Positions 33,589 through 44,928 of a DNA stretch of 64,000 nucleotides are shown one piece after another. Under the pieces are notes generated by a model. It did no database searches. It was not told where the DNA came from and was given only the letters and a program-made list of their open reading frames with translations. This DNA is from an uncultured Roseovarius sp. (lineage in GTDB: Bacteria; Pseudomonadota; Alphaproteobacteria; Rhodobacterales; Rhodobacteraceae): NCBI GenBank assembly GCA_947496175.1, contig CANMBU010000002.1, positions 620,001 to 684,000 on the forward strand, given 5' to 3'. Each line of letters begins with the position of its first letter. Position 1 is the first letter of the stretch. The translations under genes and the position numbers were made by a program.

Positions 33589-33754
33589 AAATTGACCTTA
33601 GAGTCGATCCCCGTTTCAGAGCTTCCACTTGAAGACCGACTTCAAGAAGTTGGTAGTTCGGTCTGTTGAACGGTCACGGGTTCCTAAAGATCACCATAAT
33701 ATAGATGTCTTCATACAGCTCAGCACAGAGCGAACAAATATCTGATATCCTTGG

Positions 33755-35125
33755 TCAAGCGTCAGGGAACATTGGTGTCCCTGACCAACAAGGCATGCAA
33801 AACTCCTCGTCATCGCCCTTTTGCACATGGCATTTTCCCAAGAGCCATGACTTGGCGACCAAACCCGAATTGGCTTCGTATGCACCGGTTGAGCGACCTA
33901 AAGACAAAAAGCCCGCTACCAAGGCGGATGCAGCAGATGTGCCGCCAAAGCGACTGAAGTAGGAACCATAGTCCAGCAGCGCCCCATCGACGGTTTCGTT
34001 TAAAAAGACGCTGCCGGAGTAACCCGAAAGCCCTGGGACGTCGGTGCTGATGACGTCGAAGCTGGAATACTTGCAGTTTGAGTTGCTGTCGGGCACGCCA
34101 GTCGGGTCATAGTTTGCGCTCTTTTCGTCGAGGCGTACTTCCGCCGCGTCGAATATCTCGGCGTCATTGCTGGGCGCCATGACCGTAATATTGCGGCTGA
34201 CGGAATAACTGCTGCAAAAGCCTTTGGCGTTAACGGCCCCAACGGAAACAATACCATTGTGATCCGACGCCAAATTCGCAGGGTAAATTCCAGTTTCTTC
34301 GTTGGCGTTTCCTGCGGCGCACACCACTGGACGTGATTGAGAGACATTTACGATCAGAGCGGAAAGCTCACTCCACAGCTCGGTATGATGGTCCTGTGTC
34401 CCGGCTTGGCGGATCAGATCCGTAAGGCTCTGGTCTCCAAGTTTGATGTCACCCAGTTCCGGTACGATGCGGTGCGGATCGGCTATGTTGCGGGGCAACA
34501 GGACGACGTCGGCGTCAATGAGTTCGGCGTAGAGAAACGCCATGATGAGCCCCTCTGGCTCGGGATCGAAATTGTTTGAGATCTGAACAATCTCGCACAT
34601 CGGGTCAACACCGGAATAAGGCAAGGCGAGGGGTGCCTTCTCTCCTGTCGGCAAAACTTGTTCTGCAATGCAGGGCCGTGCGCCGACCAGTCCGGCGACA
34701 TTGGTGCCATGTGCCGAAAACGCTGGGGATGTGCAGGGTTGTATGCCTTTGGAATGCGGCTTGGAGCTCTTCGACAGCCGGTCCACGAGTTCCGCCAAGA
34801 GTTTTCCGGTCAGAGGGAGCCCTTCGGCAATTTCGGTGTCCCACTTCAGATCGAGCTCACCGATTTTCTCCTGATCTTTGGGAAGAAACGGGAAGGAGCC
34901 AAGGCGTGCTGAGAAAAAGTCCAGCGAAAGCTCCTTGTTGATTACGCCCGCCAGGTTCGGGTGCGCGACGGCGACCGAAGTGTCTATGACAGCAACACGG
35001 GTAGGTTTTGCAGGTGGCTCGGCGGACCAATCCAAAGGAGCGTTGTGTTTGTCGAGCACGCCCAAGGTTTGAAGGTGCCAGAGCGCATCATATTGTGGGT
35101 AGTCTTCGCGACCAGTGACTTTCAT
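33755..35125 (-). CDS. Subtilisin-like serine peptidase (S8), no signal peptide
   Basis: 456 residues. The catalytic triad is Asp48 (VAVIDTSVAVAHPNL), His139 (FSAHGTNVAGL) and Ser397 (FGGTSAASALVAG), with oxyanion Asn273 in CAAGNANE. Between Asp and His there is an unusually long insert (about 90 residues). There is no signal peptide or propeptide, and at least nine cysteines, so it seems cytoplasmic and redox-sensitive or exported by a non-classical route. It is last in a three-gene set with the PAP2-type and SARP/TPR genes, 14 bases after the former. GC is lower than in neighbours. Confidence 0.88.
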   Translation of the reverse strand: MKVTGREDYPQYDALWHLQTLGVLDKHNAPLDWSAEPPAKPTRVAVIDTSVAVAHPNLAGVINKELSLDFFSARLGSFPFLPKDQEKIGELDLKWDTEIAEGLPLTGKLLAELVDRLSKSSKPHSKGIQPCTSPAFSAHGTNVAGLVGARPCIAEQVLPTGEKAPLALPYSGVDPMCEIVQISNNFDPEPEGLIMAFLYAELIDADVVLLPRNIADPHRIVPELGDIKLGDQSLTDLIRQAGTQDHHTELWSELSALIVNVSQSRPVVCAAGNANEETGIYPANLASDHNGIVSVGAVNAKGFCSSYSVSRNITVMAPSNDAEIFDAAEVRLDEKSANYDPTGVPDSNSNCKYSSFDVISTDVPGLSGYSGSVFLNETVDGALLDYGSYFSRFGGTSAASALVAGFLSLGRSTGAYEANSGLVAKSWLLGKCHVQKGDDEEFCMPCWSGTPMFPDA

Positions 35126-35139
35126 TTCTTATATTTCCT

Positions 35140-36006
35140 TCAATACCACTCTGCCTGAGCAGCAAGCATCTGTTCTTCACAGACTTCTTCAAGAACCGGG
35201 GCCACCATGCGGGCCAACTGGTAACCGGCATCAGTGTCCGACGCGTAGTGCAATCCAGCCCACTCGCGGTTTTCTGCGATTCTCCGGGCGCTGTTGAACA
35301 TCTCCGAGCTCGCGGGGTGCTCGGGCAAGAGACGCGCAAAGAGGAACGCGATTGAAAAGGATTGGAACGAATGGTTTGACGGATAGGACTGGTGCGGCGG
35401 GTTTGGCAGCAGGGGGCGAAGGCGCGGCTCAACCTGATTTGGCCTAAGAACGCTGTAACGATCCTTGTAGCGCAGACCGATTTCATCTGTCAGCGCCAGG
35501 ATAAGATAAAACAGGGATTCTGTCGCTTCATACCCGCCGTGATCCTCAATGCCGAGAGGACGCAGATACCCGGAAAGCTCGATATTTGCTTCGCGAAAAA
35601 TTTCCTCTTCACGGTGGATTTCTTGAGGTGTGCGACGCAACACTTGCTTGATCAGAAGGTCTACCGCTTCAACGCGTAACCGCTCTATTGTTGGCGGCAA
35701 TGGGATCGGGAGATCCACCCAGTGCTCAGAAAGCTCATGAAGCTTTGCCCTTTCTTTCCAGGGCTCCAGCATGCCGCCACCCGCCACTGGATCAAGATTG
35801 CGGTTTCTGTTTCGGTTGCGATTACGATTTCTATTTCGGTTCCGATTGCGGTTTCTGTTGCGGTTCAATGCGAGCAACGAAAGCGCGTTGCCGCCGGATA
35901 CACCCACATTCGGATTGTCGACCACTTGGACATCCGTGTCATTCAACCGGAGGCCGGTTTGCGTGACGGTAAACCGATTCTGAGCGAGAATTTCGTGAAT
36001 TTCCAA
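35140..36006 (-). CDS. PAP2/vanadium haloperoxidase-like phosphatase with Asn-Arg repeat
   Basis: 288 residues. The PAP2 signature is complete: Lys181-x6-Arg188-Pro189 (KDRYSVLRP), PSNH (209-212, normally PSGH) and Arg247-x5-His253-x3-Asp257 (REWAGLHYASD). It lacks membrane helices, so it is closer to soluble acid phosphatases or haloperoxidases than to lipid phosphatases. An N-terminal arm ends in (Asn-Arg)11 at residues 48-69, a flexible polycationic tract. It sits 14 bases upstream of the subtilisin gene and 9 bases downstream of the regulator. Substrate unknown. Confidence 0.82.
   Translation of the reverse strand: MEIHEILAQNRFTVTQTGLRLNDTDVQVVDNPNVGVSGGNALSLLALNRNRNRNRNRNRNRNRNRNRNRNLDPVAGGGMLEPWKERAKLHELSEHWVDLPIPLPPTIERLRVEAVDLLIKQVLRRTPQEIHREEEIFREANIELSGYLRPLGIEDHGGYEATESLFYLILALTDEIGLRYKDRYSVLRPNQVEPRLRPLLPNPPHQSYPSNHSFQSFSIAFLFARLLPEHPASSEMFNSARRIAENREWAGLHYASDTDAGYQLARMVAPVLEEVCEEQMLAAQAEWY
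35797..35865 (-). repeat. Asn-Arg dipeptide-repeat tract in the PAP2-like gene
   Basis: Eleven Asn-Arg pairs plus a final Asn. The Arg codons alternate among CGC, AGA, CGG, CGA and CGT and the Asn codons between AAC and AAT. The repeat is thus degenerate at DNA level but perfect in protein, which points to selection on the peptide. Confidence 0.85.
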
Positions 36007-36015
36007 GTTGCTCTC

Positions 36016-37938
36016 CTAGTCCGTGAAGCGCTTGATCGAATTGATCAGATCGGTCTGTATGCTTTTTTGAGAAATCCTGAAGCGCGCTTTCTGCACCTCG
36101 GCATCAGAAAACTCGGGATCTCGTACGAGCAGGCGCTGATAGACATCATTGGCTTCATCTTCCTGCCCTGTTTTCGCAAGGTTAACCATCAGATACCGCA
36201 TGGCAGCAGTGAATTTCGGCTGTTTTTTCAGGGCGTTCTGGCTAGCGACGATGGCTTGTTGATGATTGCCGAGCATCGTTGCAGTCATGGCGAGTGTGGT
36301 GTCGTAACTGTAGCTGATGGGGCTGTAGCTGCCCAGGTAGACTGCCCTCAGCGCCGCCTTGTGGGCCGCTTCATACTCGCCTGAATATAGCTTGTTCAAT
36401 GCGTAGTGATCCCAGACGAAGGCTTGATTTTGGTTCAATTTCAAAGCGCGCTCCAGAAGGTCGCCTGCCAGGTTGTGCTCGCGGAACACATATCCGATGG
36501 CATGTCCCAAACAGGCAAGCGAGACTGAATTGAATGGATTGTTGTCAAGCGCCTCGCGTACGAGTTTGTCGGTCTCAACAAACGCGTCACTGGTAATGGA
36601 GCCAAGGTTTTCGCCTACTTTGAAACTGGCTGCATAAGCGCGTAGAGCAGAAAACAGCGTTTCGCCTGGACCTCTGCTGTCCTGCGTCAGGAGCTTCTCT
36701 GCGTTGTCCAATGCCATGTCATCGAGACGAAACATCATGTTGAGCGCAGTGTAACCCGCCATAACGGGCTCGCGATTGGGTGTGCCCTCGCGCAAGGGCA
36801 TTTTTTCTATGCTGCGCGAGATGCGGTCCACATTTTGCGTGATGAACCCAGACAGAACGTAGCTGTCCCAGTTCAAAACGTCGTCCTCAGTTGTCTGAAT
36901 GGATTGGCTCCACTCAAGCGTCATGTTGGACGCGCAATACAAGAAAAATGTCAGTGTCAGCGAGTTACGGATTTGAAGCGCGCGTATTCGGATGAAATAG
37001 TCCGTATTGCTCGCGCCGGTGAGGCCATCGGAGTGACCAAGGGTATCACGTAGGTCAAACACGTCTATCGGATGCAGCTCTCTTAAATTCTTCACGATAC
37101 CTTCAAGAAGGTAGTCTGAGACATGTGCTGTGGTTTCGTTGCATCCCTGTTGGATGTTTGGCAGCAACCCAAATGAAATTCGTATTTCCGGGGTCGGCAC
37201 TATGACGTTGGATGGAGTGACTGTGCCCGTCTGGGCCGGTAGTGTTTCCTGTGCCTCTGACGCGCGTTCAAAAAGGGCGTCGCACTTTTCTTGCCAGTTT
37301 TGCCGTTCCAGCAAAAGCCAATATTCGAATTCTTCGTCCCGAACATCCAATCCTTCAAGCAGGTCAGTTCCGGGCGATATGCGCAAAGTTTTCAGCAGCG
37401 ACGGGTTTGCTTCCACCTCGCAATAATCAACCCAAAGCGCCCCGCGCTTGAGTGAAATGGCGTCACGATCTACATCCAGTATTGCATCAAAGAACCCACC
37501 CAGGTCGCGCCGAAGTTCAAAGATGAGCTGACGCAGATTGTTTGATGATTTGCGTTCGCTGCTTTCGCTCCAAAGTTTGTCGCGAAGCCACACTTTTGTT
37601 CTCTGGCGGCGTGGTGCGAGGGCAAGAAGTGCGAGCAGTGCACAGGCTTTTTTTCCTCGTGGCGTGTACACACTACCATTCGTATCGGTAAGCTCCAGCC
37701 GCCCGATCAAAAACAGTTTGGCAACAATCTGACAAGTTCCTGCCATCTTGGCAGCATGCGCTGAAATCGGTGCATTTGGAAGGCTACTGGTTAAATCGGC
37801 TCTTTCAGACGTCGCAGTCAAAGTTCCATCTGAAGTGATGGCACTCATATGCGACGAGCGCTTACTTGCTACTAAAATATCTTTGGGATTAAAGTATTCG
37901 GTTATCAAATCGTGGTCCCATTCACCTTCCAAATGCAC
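36016..37938 (-). CDS. SARP-type winged-helix regulator with TPR domain
   Basis: 640 residues from GTG 37938 (ribosome site AGGA at proper distance); ATGs at 37848 and 37746 are alternatives. The winged-helix/BTAD head lies near residues 70-210 (KLFLIGRLELTDTNGS, KKACALLALLALAPRRQRTKVWLRDKLW in parts). A middle domain at 230-400 resembles the TolB/FlgO-like sensor module. TPR helices fill 430-620 (FVWDHYALNKLYSGEYEAAHKAALRAVYLG). Proteins of this design act as transcription activators that sense a ligand or partner. As first gene of the set it likely controls it. Confidence 0.8.
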   Translation of the reverse strand: MHLEGEWDHDLITEYFNPKDILVASKRSSHMSAITSDGTLTATSERADLTSSLPNAPISAHAAKMAGTCQIVAKLFLIGRLELTDTNGSVYTPRGKKACALLALLALAPRRQRTKVWLRDKLWSESSERKSSNNLRQLIFELRRDLGGFFDAILDVDRDAISLKRGALWVDYCEVEANPSLLKTLRISPGTDLLEGLDVRDEEFEYWLLLERQNWQEKCDALFERASEAQETLPAQTGTVTPSNVIVPTPEIRISFGLLPNIQQGCNETTAHVSDYLLEGIVKNLRELHPIDVFDLRDTLGHSDGLTGASNTDYFIRIRALQIRNSLTLTFFLYCASNMTLEWSQSIQTTEDDVLNWDSYVLSGFITQNVDRISRSIEKMPLREGTPNREPVMAGYTALNMMFRLDDMALDNAEKLLTQDSRGPGETLFSALRAYAASFKVGENLGSITSDAFVETDKLVREALDNNPFNSVSLACLGHAIGYVFREHNLAGDLLERALKLNQNQAFVWDHYALNKLYSGEYEAAHKAALRAVYLGSYSPISYSYDTTLAMTATMLGNHQQAIVASQNALKKQPKFTAAMRYLMVNLAKTGQEDEANDVYQRLLVRDPEFSDAEVQKARFRISQKSIQTDLINSIKRFTD

Positions 37939-38391
37939 GAATCATCCTGCTTTCAGCATCGTTAGTGAAACGTTAGGAAATAGTTTGAGGCCTTCGCATA
38001 TGGGTCAGCACAGCGTCTCGATATGCACCCAAGTGGTGTCGGCAAAAGGGGGTCAAAACCCTGAAACGGCCCACGCATTCACAGCAAGATAAGTTGGCCT
38101 GAACTACGGTTTAAAGAATTAACTGTTCTGGAATCTTTGGTGTTACAGGAAGGGCGGTTTGTCGAGTTAATGGCCAGGTCCTGACACCGAGGAAAAAAAC
38201 GGGAAGTCGCCCTGCGGCTGTGTTCCCTGTCAAATCGAGCGCGCCCCCACAAATCTCAGGTGCATGTGTTTGAACGCGAAACGCTTTAGAGAGGATCGCA
38301 AGGTCAAGCCGTAGTCTGTGGTCGCAATCCAGTCTTGCAATGTGCCTGGAGTTTATCTCGGGCGGACTTAGCCCGCCCGAGAGTCTTGGAT
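37939..38391. other. Intergenic region between regulator and katG
   Basis: No convincing gene in 450 bp; the available short frames have no ribosome site or coding bias. A hairpin at 38357-38381 (CTCGGGCGG/CCGCCCGAG) lies just after the katG stop and may end katG transcription although T-run is lacking. A fragment of the dispersed repeat (GCGAAACGCTTTAGAG) lies near 38276-38291. Confidence 0.5.
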
Positions 38392-40587
<2,196 letters not shown>

Positions 40588-40677
40588 TTAAACGAATCTG
40601 GGTTGATGCCTCAGAGATAGCGTTGCTGTTAGATAGTTTCCAATTGCAAATTCTTCTTGTAACGATAGGCTCAGGTT

Positions 40678-41496
40678 ATGATTGGCTTTACTCTCAAACA
40701 TTTCAGGTACTTTGATGCCCTGGCACGGATGGGCCACTTTGGCCGCGCAGCAGAAGCAAGCGGGATCACACAACCAGCCTTGTCGGCGCAGATCAAAGAA
40801 CTGGAGACGATGCTCGGTGCGCCGCTCGTTGAGCGCGCTTCTCGGCAAATCCGGATAACAACTCTGGGCGAAGAATTCCTTGCCAGAGCCCGTAAGGTTC
40901 TTACGGATGTGGATGAAATGTCCGAGCTGGCGCGCAAACCAGATGGGCCATTAAAAGGCAGGCTGCGGATGGGAATTATTCCGACAGTGGCACCGTACCT
41001 GCTTCCCGAAATCATCCGTCGGTTGTCGGTTGCCTTGCCAGAGCTTGAACTGCGCCCACGCGAATCCGTGACGCAATCGCTGCTTGATGATTTGATGCAA
41101 TCAAAGCTGGATTTTGTGATCGCCGCGTTACCGGTCTCGGAACCTAGCCTGCGCGAATTCGCGTTGTTTGATGAAGAATTTGTCCTGGTTCGGTCCGAAG
41201 CCTTCGCCCACAAACCGGTGCCGACACCGGATCGATTGCAAGAGATGAAGCTCTTGTTGCTCGAAGAGGGGCATTGTTTTCGCGATCAGGCTCTGTCCTT
41301 TTGTGACATAAGGTCATCCGACCCAAGCCTGTTGATGGAAGGCTCCTCACTGGCGACACTGGTTCAAATGGTGGATGCCGGTCTGGGATTGACTTTGATA
41401 CCAGAGATGGCTGTCCCACTTGAGACAAATGGCACGTCGGTGACGATTTCGCGGTTCCATGAAAACAAGCCCAAACGCACGATTGGCATGATCTAG
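40678..41496 (+). CDS. oxyR: OxyR-like regulator with apparent premature stop
   Basis: LysR-type regulator with winged helix LKHFRYFDALARMGHFGRAA and the peroxide-sensing cysteines Cys200 and Cys209 (EEGHC...SFC), as in OxyR (199/208 in E. coli). The frame ends at TAG 41494-41496 after RTIGMI. Beyond the stop the same frame continues for 30 codons (RKTNPLEKQLM through GQAQRDRLSG) to a TGA at 41587, exactly like the usual OxyR C-terminus with Trp (TGG) replaced by TAG. The real length would be 303. The truncated protein may be altered in dimer contacts. It could also be a sequencing error. Confidence 0.85.
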   Translation: MIGFTLKHFRYFDALARMGHFGRAAEASGITQPALSAQIKELETMLGAPLVERASRQIRITTLGEEFLARARKVLTDVDEMSELARKPDGPLKGRLRMGIIPTVAPYLLPEIIRRLSVALPELELRPRESVTQSLLDDLMQSKLDFVIAALPVSEPSLREFALFDEEFVLVRSEAFAHKPVPTPDRLQEMKLLLLEEGHCFRDQALSFCDIRSSDPSLLMEGSSLATLVQMVDAGLGLTLIPEMAVPLETNGTSVTISRFHENKPKRTIGMI

Positions 41497-41745
41497 AGAA
41501 AGACAAACCCCCTCGAGAAACAACTGATGGGCCTCGGGGCTTCAATCCGGCAGATTGGCCAAGCTCAGAGGGACAGGCTCTCTGGCTGATCAAGCTCTCT
41601 GTCCAATTGTGCAAACACCTGCGGATTTGTCGTTCTTAGTCAGTGAGAAAGAGCCAAAAGTCTAACCATTCGAACTTTTGTAGAAATTATTGGCGAAACT
41701 GCTTGCTCTTTGACCGCTCCAGTTTGCAAAACCCTAACCCTTGTC

Positions 41746-42603
41746 TCACCCGGCGTGACCGATTTCCTTCAGTCGTTGCTGCAGAAACTCTCCTGCCGTT
41801 TGCGTGGCCAGCCGGACGTCCGGTCGCGGATGCATGAAAAGCGGCAGAGAATAGCGGGCGCGGTTCTCCTGTTTTGGCGGGTTGATGACGCGGTGCACGG
41901 TTGACGGGTAGTAGCCATGGCTGGCCTGTGCGAGCATGTCGCCGGCATTGACGTTGATGTAGCCAGTGCCACAGGGAATATCGTGCCAATCGCCGTTGAC
42001 ATCCTGTGCCTGAAGTCCCGGCTCTGACCCTGTTACCAGCAGCGTAATCAGGTTGATATCACCATGAGCCGCGGCGCGCACTTCTCCGGGCTCAACGTCA
42101 TCGGGCAGGGGTGGGTAGTGGAGCACGCGCAAAAGGTGGTCTTGTGATCCCTCAACCATCCTGGTGAACGGCATCGACAGCTTGCTGGCCACTTCGGGTG
42201 GTGTGACCTGATCCAGCCATCCAAGAAGGGTTTCGCCCAACCCAATCAGGCTTGCATGAAACTTTCGTGTCACAGCTTCGCAATCTGGCGGCACGCCGCG
42301 AGATTGGTAGACGTGGAAAAACTCCTTCAGATCTTTTTGTGTCCGGCCCTTGGCATTCTCGGATTTATAGCCGAAGTACCCGGCCGGATCGCTTCCAGGA
42401 GTGGCGTCGTCATGTTTGGTATCCGCAGCGAAATACTTGGACCAGACATCATACATGTCCGAGATTTCCGCCATATCGATATCGTGGTCCTTGATGACCG
42501 CAAACCCGGTGCCGCGTAAGGACTTTGCAAACAGTTCTGGAGCGTTGGGATCATCCGGACTGATGGCGAGGACTTCGAAGGCGGCCATGGGGCTAACTTT
42601 CAT
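41746..42603 (-). CDS. 2-oxoglutarate-Fe(II) oxygenase (isopenicillin N synthase family)
   Basis: 285 residues; a start at Met6 (42588) is possible. Jelly-roll iron ligands are His-x-Asp (AAHGDINLITLL) and the distal His (STVHRVINPP), with Arg-x-Ser for 2-oxoglutarate in RARYSLPLF. The N-terminal IPNS-type region has GFAVIKDHDIDM. It catalyses an oxidative reaction on a small molecule; substrate unknown. Single gene, near a dispersed repeat. Confidence 0.88.
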   Translation of the reverse strand: MKVSPMAAFEVLAISPDDPNAPELFAKSLRGTGFAVIKDHDIDMAEISDMYDVWSKYFAADTKHDDATPGSDPAGYFGYKSENAKGRTQKDLKEFFHVYQSRGVPPDCEAVTRKFHASLIGLGETLLGWLDQVTPPEVASKLSMPFTRMVEGSQDHLLRVLHYPPLPDDVEPGEVRAAAHGDINLITLLVTGSEPGLQAQDVNGDWHDIPCGTGYINVNAGDMLAQASHGYYPSTVHRVINPPKQENRARYSLPLFMHPRPDVRLATQTAGEFLQQRLKEIGHAG

Positions 42604-42741
42604 AAATAAAGTCGGAATAACGGCTTTGGGTGGACGATACTGGCAAGCTCTGCCGGTTCAAGGCTCAATTGGTCATATCGGCCAAACGGTGCTGAATTAG
42701 GCCTATATGCCTGGAAGAATGGTCTGCAGAAGCCTTTTGTC

Positions 42742-42795
42742 GCCTTAAAGTAGGTCGGGCTGAACCTGACGCAACGATGATCGCGAAACGCAGCG
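42742..42795 (-). repeat. Dispersed intergenic repeat, copy 3 (inverted)
   Basis: The reverse complement reads GCGTTTCGCGATCATC, then GCGTCAGGTT and CTACTTTAAGG, matching 31164-31217 and 9143-9197. It lies in the intergenic space before the patatin gene. Confidence 0.6.
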
Positions 42796-42959
42796 TGACA
42801 CCCAATCGTTGCCCGCGTTTCGCCGGTCGCTGATGTCTCAGGTTGAAAGTGAGGCGCTTTAGTCATTCAAACTATGCTGCACCTGCCCTATGTAGAGGTC
42901 GAACAACGTCGTCACATTCGGTTTCCGGGTGTCGCGACAGGGCTTTTGAAAGGCGAGAC

Positions 42960-44072
42960 ATGGCCAAGGCATATGGGCGCAGTAAACGGCACGAAAAGGC
43001 AATAAACCTTGCGCTTCAGGGCGGCGGGTCACATGGCGCGTTCACCTGGGGTGTGCTGGATCGGATGTTCGAAGAAGACCGGCTTTGGATTGAAGGCATC
43101 AGTGGCACCTCCGCTGGGGCGATGAATGCGGTTGTTGCCACCCAGGGCATGTATGACGACGGCGCGCGCGGTGCGCAGGCCGCTTTGGAAGAGTTCTGGC
43201 ACGCCGTGAGCCGGGCAGGGCAGCTCAGCCCGATCAAACGCACGCCATGGGATATGGCGTCTGGCTCGTGGTCTTTGGACAATTCCCCCGGCTATCTTTG
43301 GATGGATTTGCTGAGCCGCATGGCCTCGCCTTATGATCTCAATCCTTTGGGCTACAATCCGCTGCGCAGCCTCGTTGAGGACTTCGTTGACTTCGACAAG
43401 GTTTCGGGTTGTGACGACATGGGTCTTTATATCTCGGCCACCAATGTCGAAACGGGTCATGCGCGAGTGTTTCACCGACACGAGATCACACTGGACGTGG
43501 TTATGGCCTCTGCCTGTCTGCCGCATTTGTTCAAGGCAGTGGAAGTCGACGGTGTGCCCTATTGGGACGGCGGGTTTATGGGCAATCCGGTGCTTTTTCC
43601 GTTTATCGACCATTCTCCAAGCCCGGACATATTGATTGTGCAAATCAACCCGTTAAAGCGCCCCGGCACGCCGCAGCGCGCGAGAGACATCCAAAACCGG
43701 CTTAACGAGATCACTTTCAACGCCTCCATGCTGCGCGATGTGAAGACGATTGATCTTATTGACGGCTTGATCGCAGAGGGGCAGTTGTCAGAGGATCAGT
43801 TCCGCCGGATTTATCTACATATGATCGATGGCTGCGATGATATGCTTGCCCTCGATGCCTCGTCCAAACTCAATTCGGAATGGGCGTTTCTATGTCATCT
43901 GCGTGATATTGGGCGGGCGCATGCGGACCGCTGGTTGCAGGCCAATTTTGACCAGATTGAAGTGGCGTCCACGCTTGACGTTGATGCGCTCTTTGGTGAG
44001 GCCGGGGCCGCCGGTGAAAGCAACGTGCTGGAGCTTGAGACTGAACGCGTCGCGCGGGGCAAAAAGCTCTAA
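42960..44072 (+). CDS. Patatin-like phospholipase family protein
   Basis: 370 residues from ATG 42960. The oxyanion loop is LALQGGGSHGAFTWG. The nucleophile elbow GTSAG carries Ser51, and the catalytic Asp is in DGGFMGNP. It is an acyl hydrolase acting on phospholipid or other lipid esters. The first 39 codons of the open frame are not conserved-looking and lack a ribosome site, so the shorter start is preferred. It ends just before a bidirectional terminator. Confidence 0.9.
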   Translation: MAKAYGRSKRHEKAINLALQGGGSHGAFTWGVLDRMFEEDRLWIEGISGTSAGAMNAVVATQGMYDDGARGAQAALEEFWHAVSRAGQLSPIKRTPWDMASGSWSLDNSPGYLWMDLLSRMASPYDLNPLGYNPLRSLVEDFVDFDKVSGCDDMGLYISATNVETGHARVFHRHEITLDVVMASACLPHLFKAVEVDGVPYWDGGFMGNPVLFPFIDHSPSPDILIVQINPLKRPGTPQRARDIQNRLNEITFNASMLRDVKTIDLIDGLIAEGQLSEDQFRRIYLHMIDGCDDMLALDASSKLNSEWAFLCHLRDIGRAHADRWLQANFDQIEVASTLDVDALFGEAGAAGESNVLELETERVARGKKL

Positions 44073-44075
44073 ACG

Positions 44076-44113
44076 TAAAAAGCCCCCAAGGTGTCCACCT
44101 TGAGGGCTTTTTC
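44076..44113. terminator. Bidirectional terminator
   Basis: AAAAAGCCCCCAAGGTG, TCC, ACCTTGAGGGCTTTTT: a strong stem with a T-run on both strands, between the convergent patatin and outer-membrane genes. Confidence 0.85.
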
Positions 44114-44121
44114 GCCGCGTT

Positions 44122-44146
44122 CAGGTTTATCGCGAAACGCTTTAGA
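44122..44146. repeat. Partial copy of the dispersed repeat
   Basis: CAGGTTTATCGCGAAACGCTTTAGA is the central and right part of the element at 9143-9212. It overlaps the stop codon of the outer-membrane gene. Confidence 0.45.
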
Positions 44147-44723
44147 ACCGGAACGTGCCACGCAGTTGGATCGTTGTGGCCTCGACGTCAATCCCTGTGG
44201 AGTTGAAATTGTCGAATTCGTGGTAAAGGATTTCACCACCCAGGGAGAATTGATTGGCAATCAGGTGCTCATATCCGGCACCGATGAAGTATCCGTCGTC
44301 ATCGCTGAGCGTATCTGTGTCAGCGTTGGCATAGCCGCCAGTGGCATAAAGCAGACCGTTGCCGATCTTGTAACCACCACGCAACTTTGCGCGGAAGACG
44401 TTCTCGACAGACGCAGCGCCGCCAAGGTCGACATCGGCAAAGTCATAGTCCAGACCCGCACCGACAACCCAGTTGCCAAGGTCGTAGTCGTAGCCGGCAA
44501 CGATACCGCCGATGAAGTCATCACCGTCCACGCCAGCGACGTTTGTGTCTACGTTCGCATAGCCGAGCTGGCCGCCAACATAAAAGCCGGTCCAGTTAGG
44601 TGAAACAGCTACCGGGGCAGCAGGAGCAAGGGTAGGTTCTTCGGCTGGCGCGGCCACATTGCCAGCGAATGCGGTGTTTGCAGCCAGAAGGGCTGCGGCC
44701 GCCGTGAGTGTGTGCTTTAACAT
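44142..44723 (-). CDS. Outer-membrane beta-barrel protein
   Basis: 193 residues. It has a signal peptide (MLKHTLTAAAALLAANTAFA) and a Pro/Ala-rich linker. An 8-strand barrel follows: alternating strands such as WTGFYVGGQLGYANVDT and FIGGIVAGYDYDLGNWVVGAGLDYDF, with the terminal Phe in LRGTFRF as in outer-membrane proteins. It resembles the small Opa/OmpA-like porin family of alphaproteobacteria. Function likely structural or adhesion; not certain. Confidence 0.85.
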   Translation of the reverse strand: MLKHTLTAAAALLAANTAFAGNVAAPAEEPTLAPAAPVAVSPNWTGFYVGGQLGYANVDTNVAGVDGDDFIGGIVAGYDYDLGNWVVGAGLDYDFADVDLGGAASVENVFRAKLRGGYKIGNGLLYATGGYANADTDTLSDDDGYFIGAGYEHLIANQFSLGGEILYHEFDNFNSTGIDVEATTIQLRGTFRF

Positions 44724-44928
44724 AATTTATCCTCTTTTCGGTGCGCCTTCGTACCTAAATGCGCATCAGTAAACCAAATACGGTTGAGTGCTCTATATAG
44801 ATCAGTTTCGCTTATGCATTTAACAGTTGCTCTCGCTTCTGTGATCATTGGCATATTTCAGCCAAGAGCTTCGCCGGTTTGCGGTGTGCAGATCTTGCTT
44901 TACGCTGCATCAAAAGCAGGGGGATTTA

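Noticed and set aside
33755..37938. Prophage or transposon carrying the three-gene cassette
   Set aside because: No integrase, transposase or flanking direct repeat of the tRNA-Leu end was found in the window; only position and composition hint at transfer.
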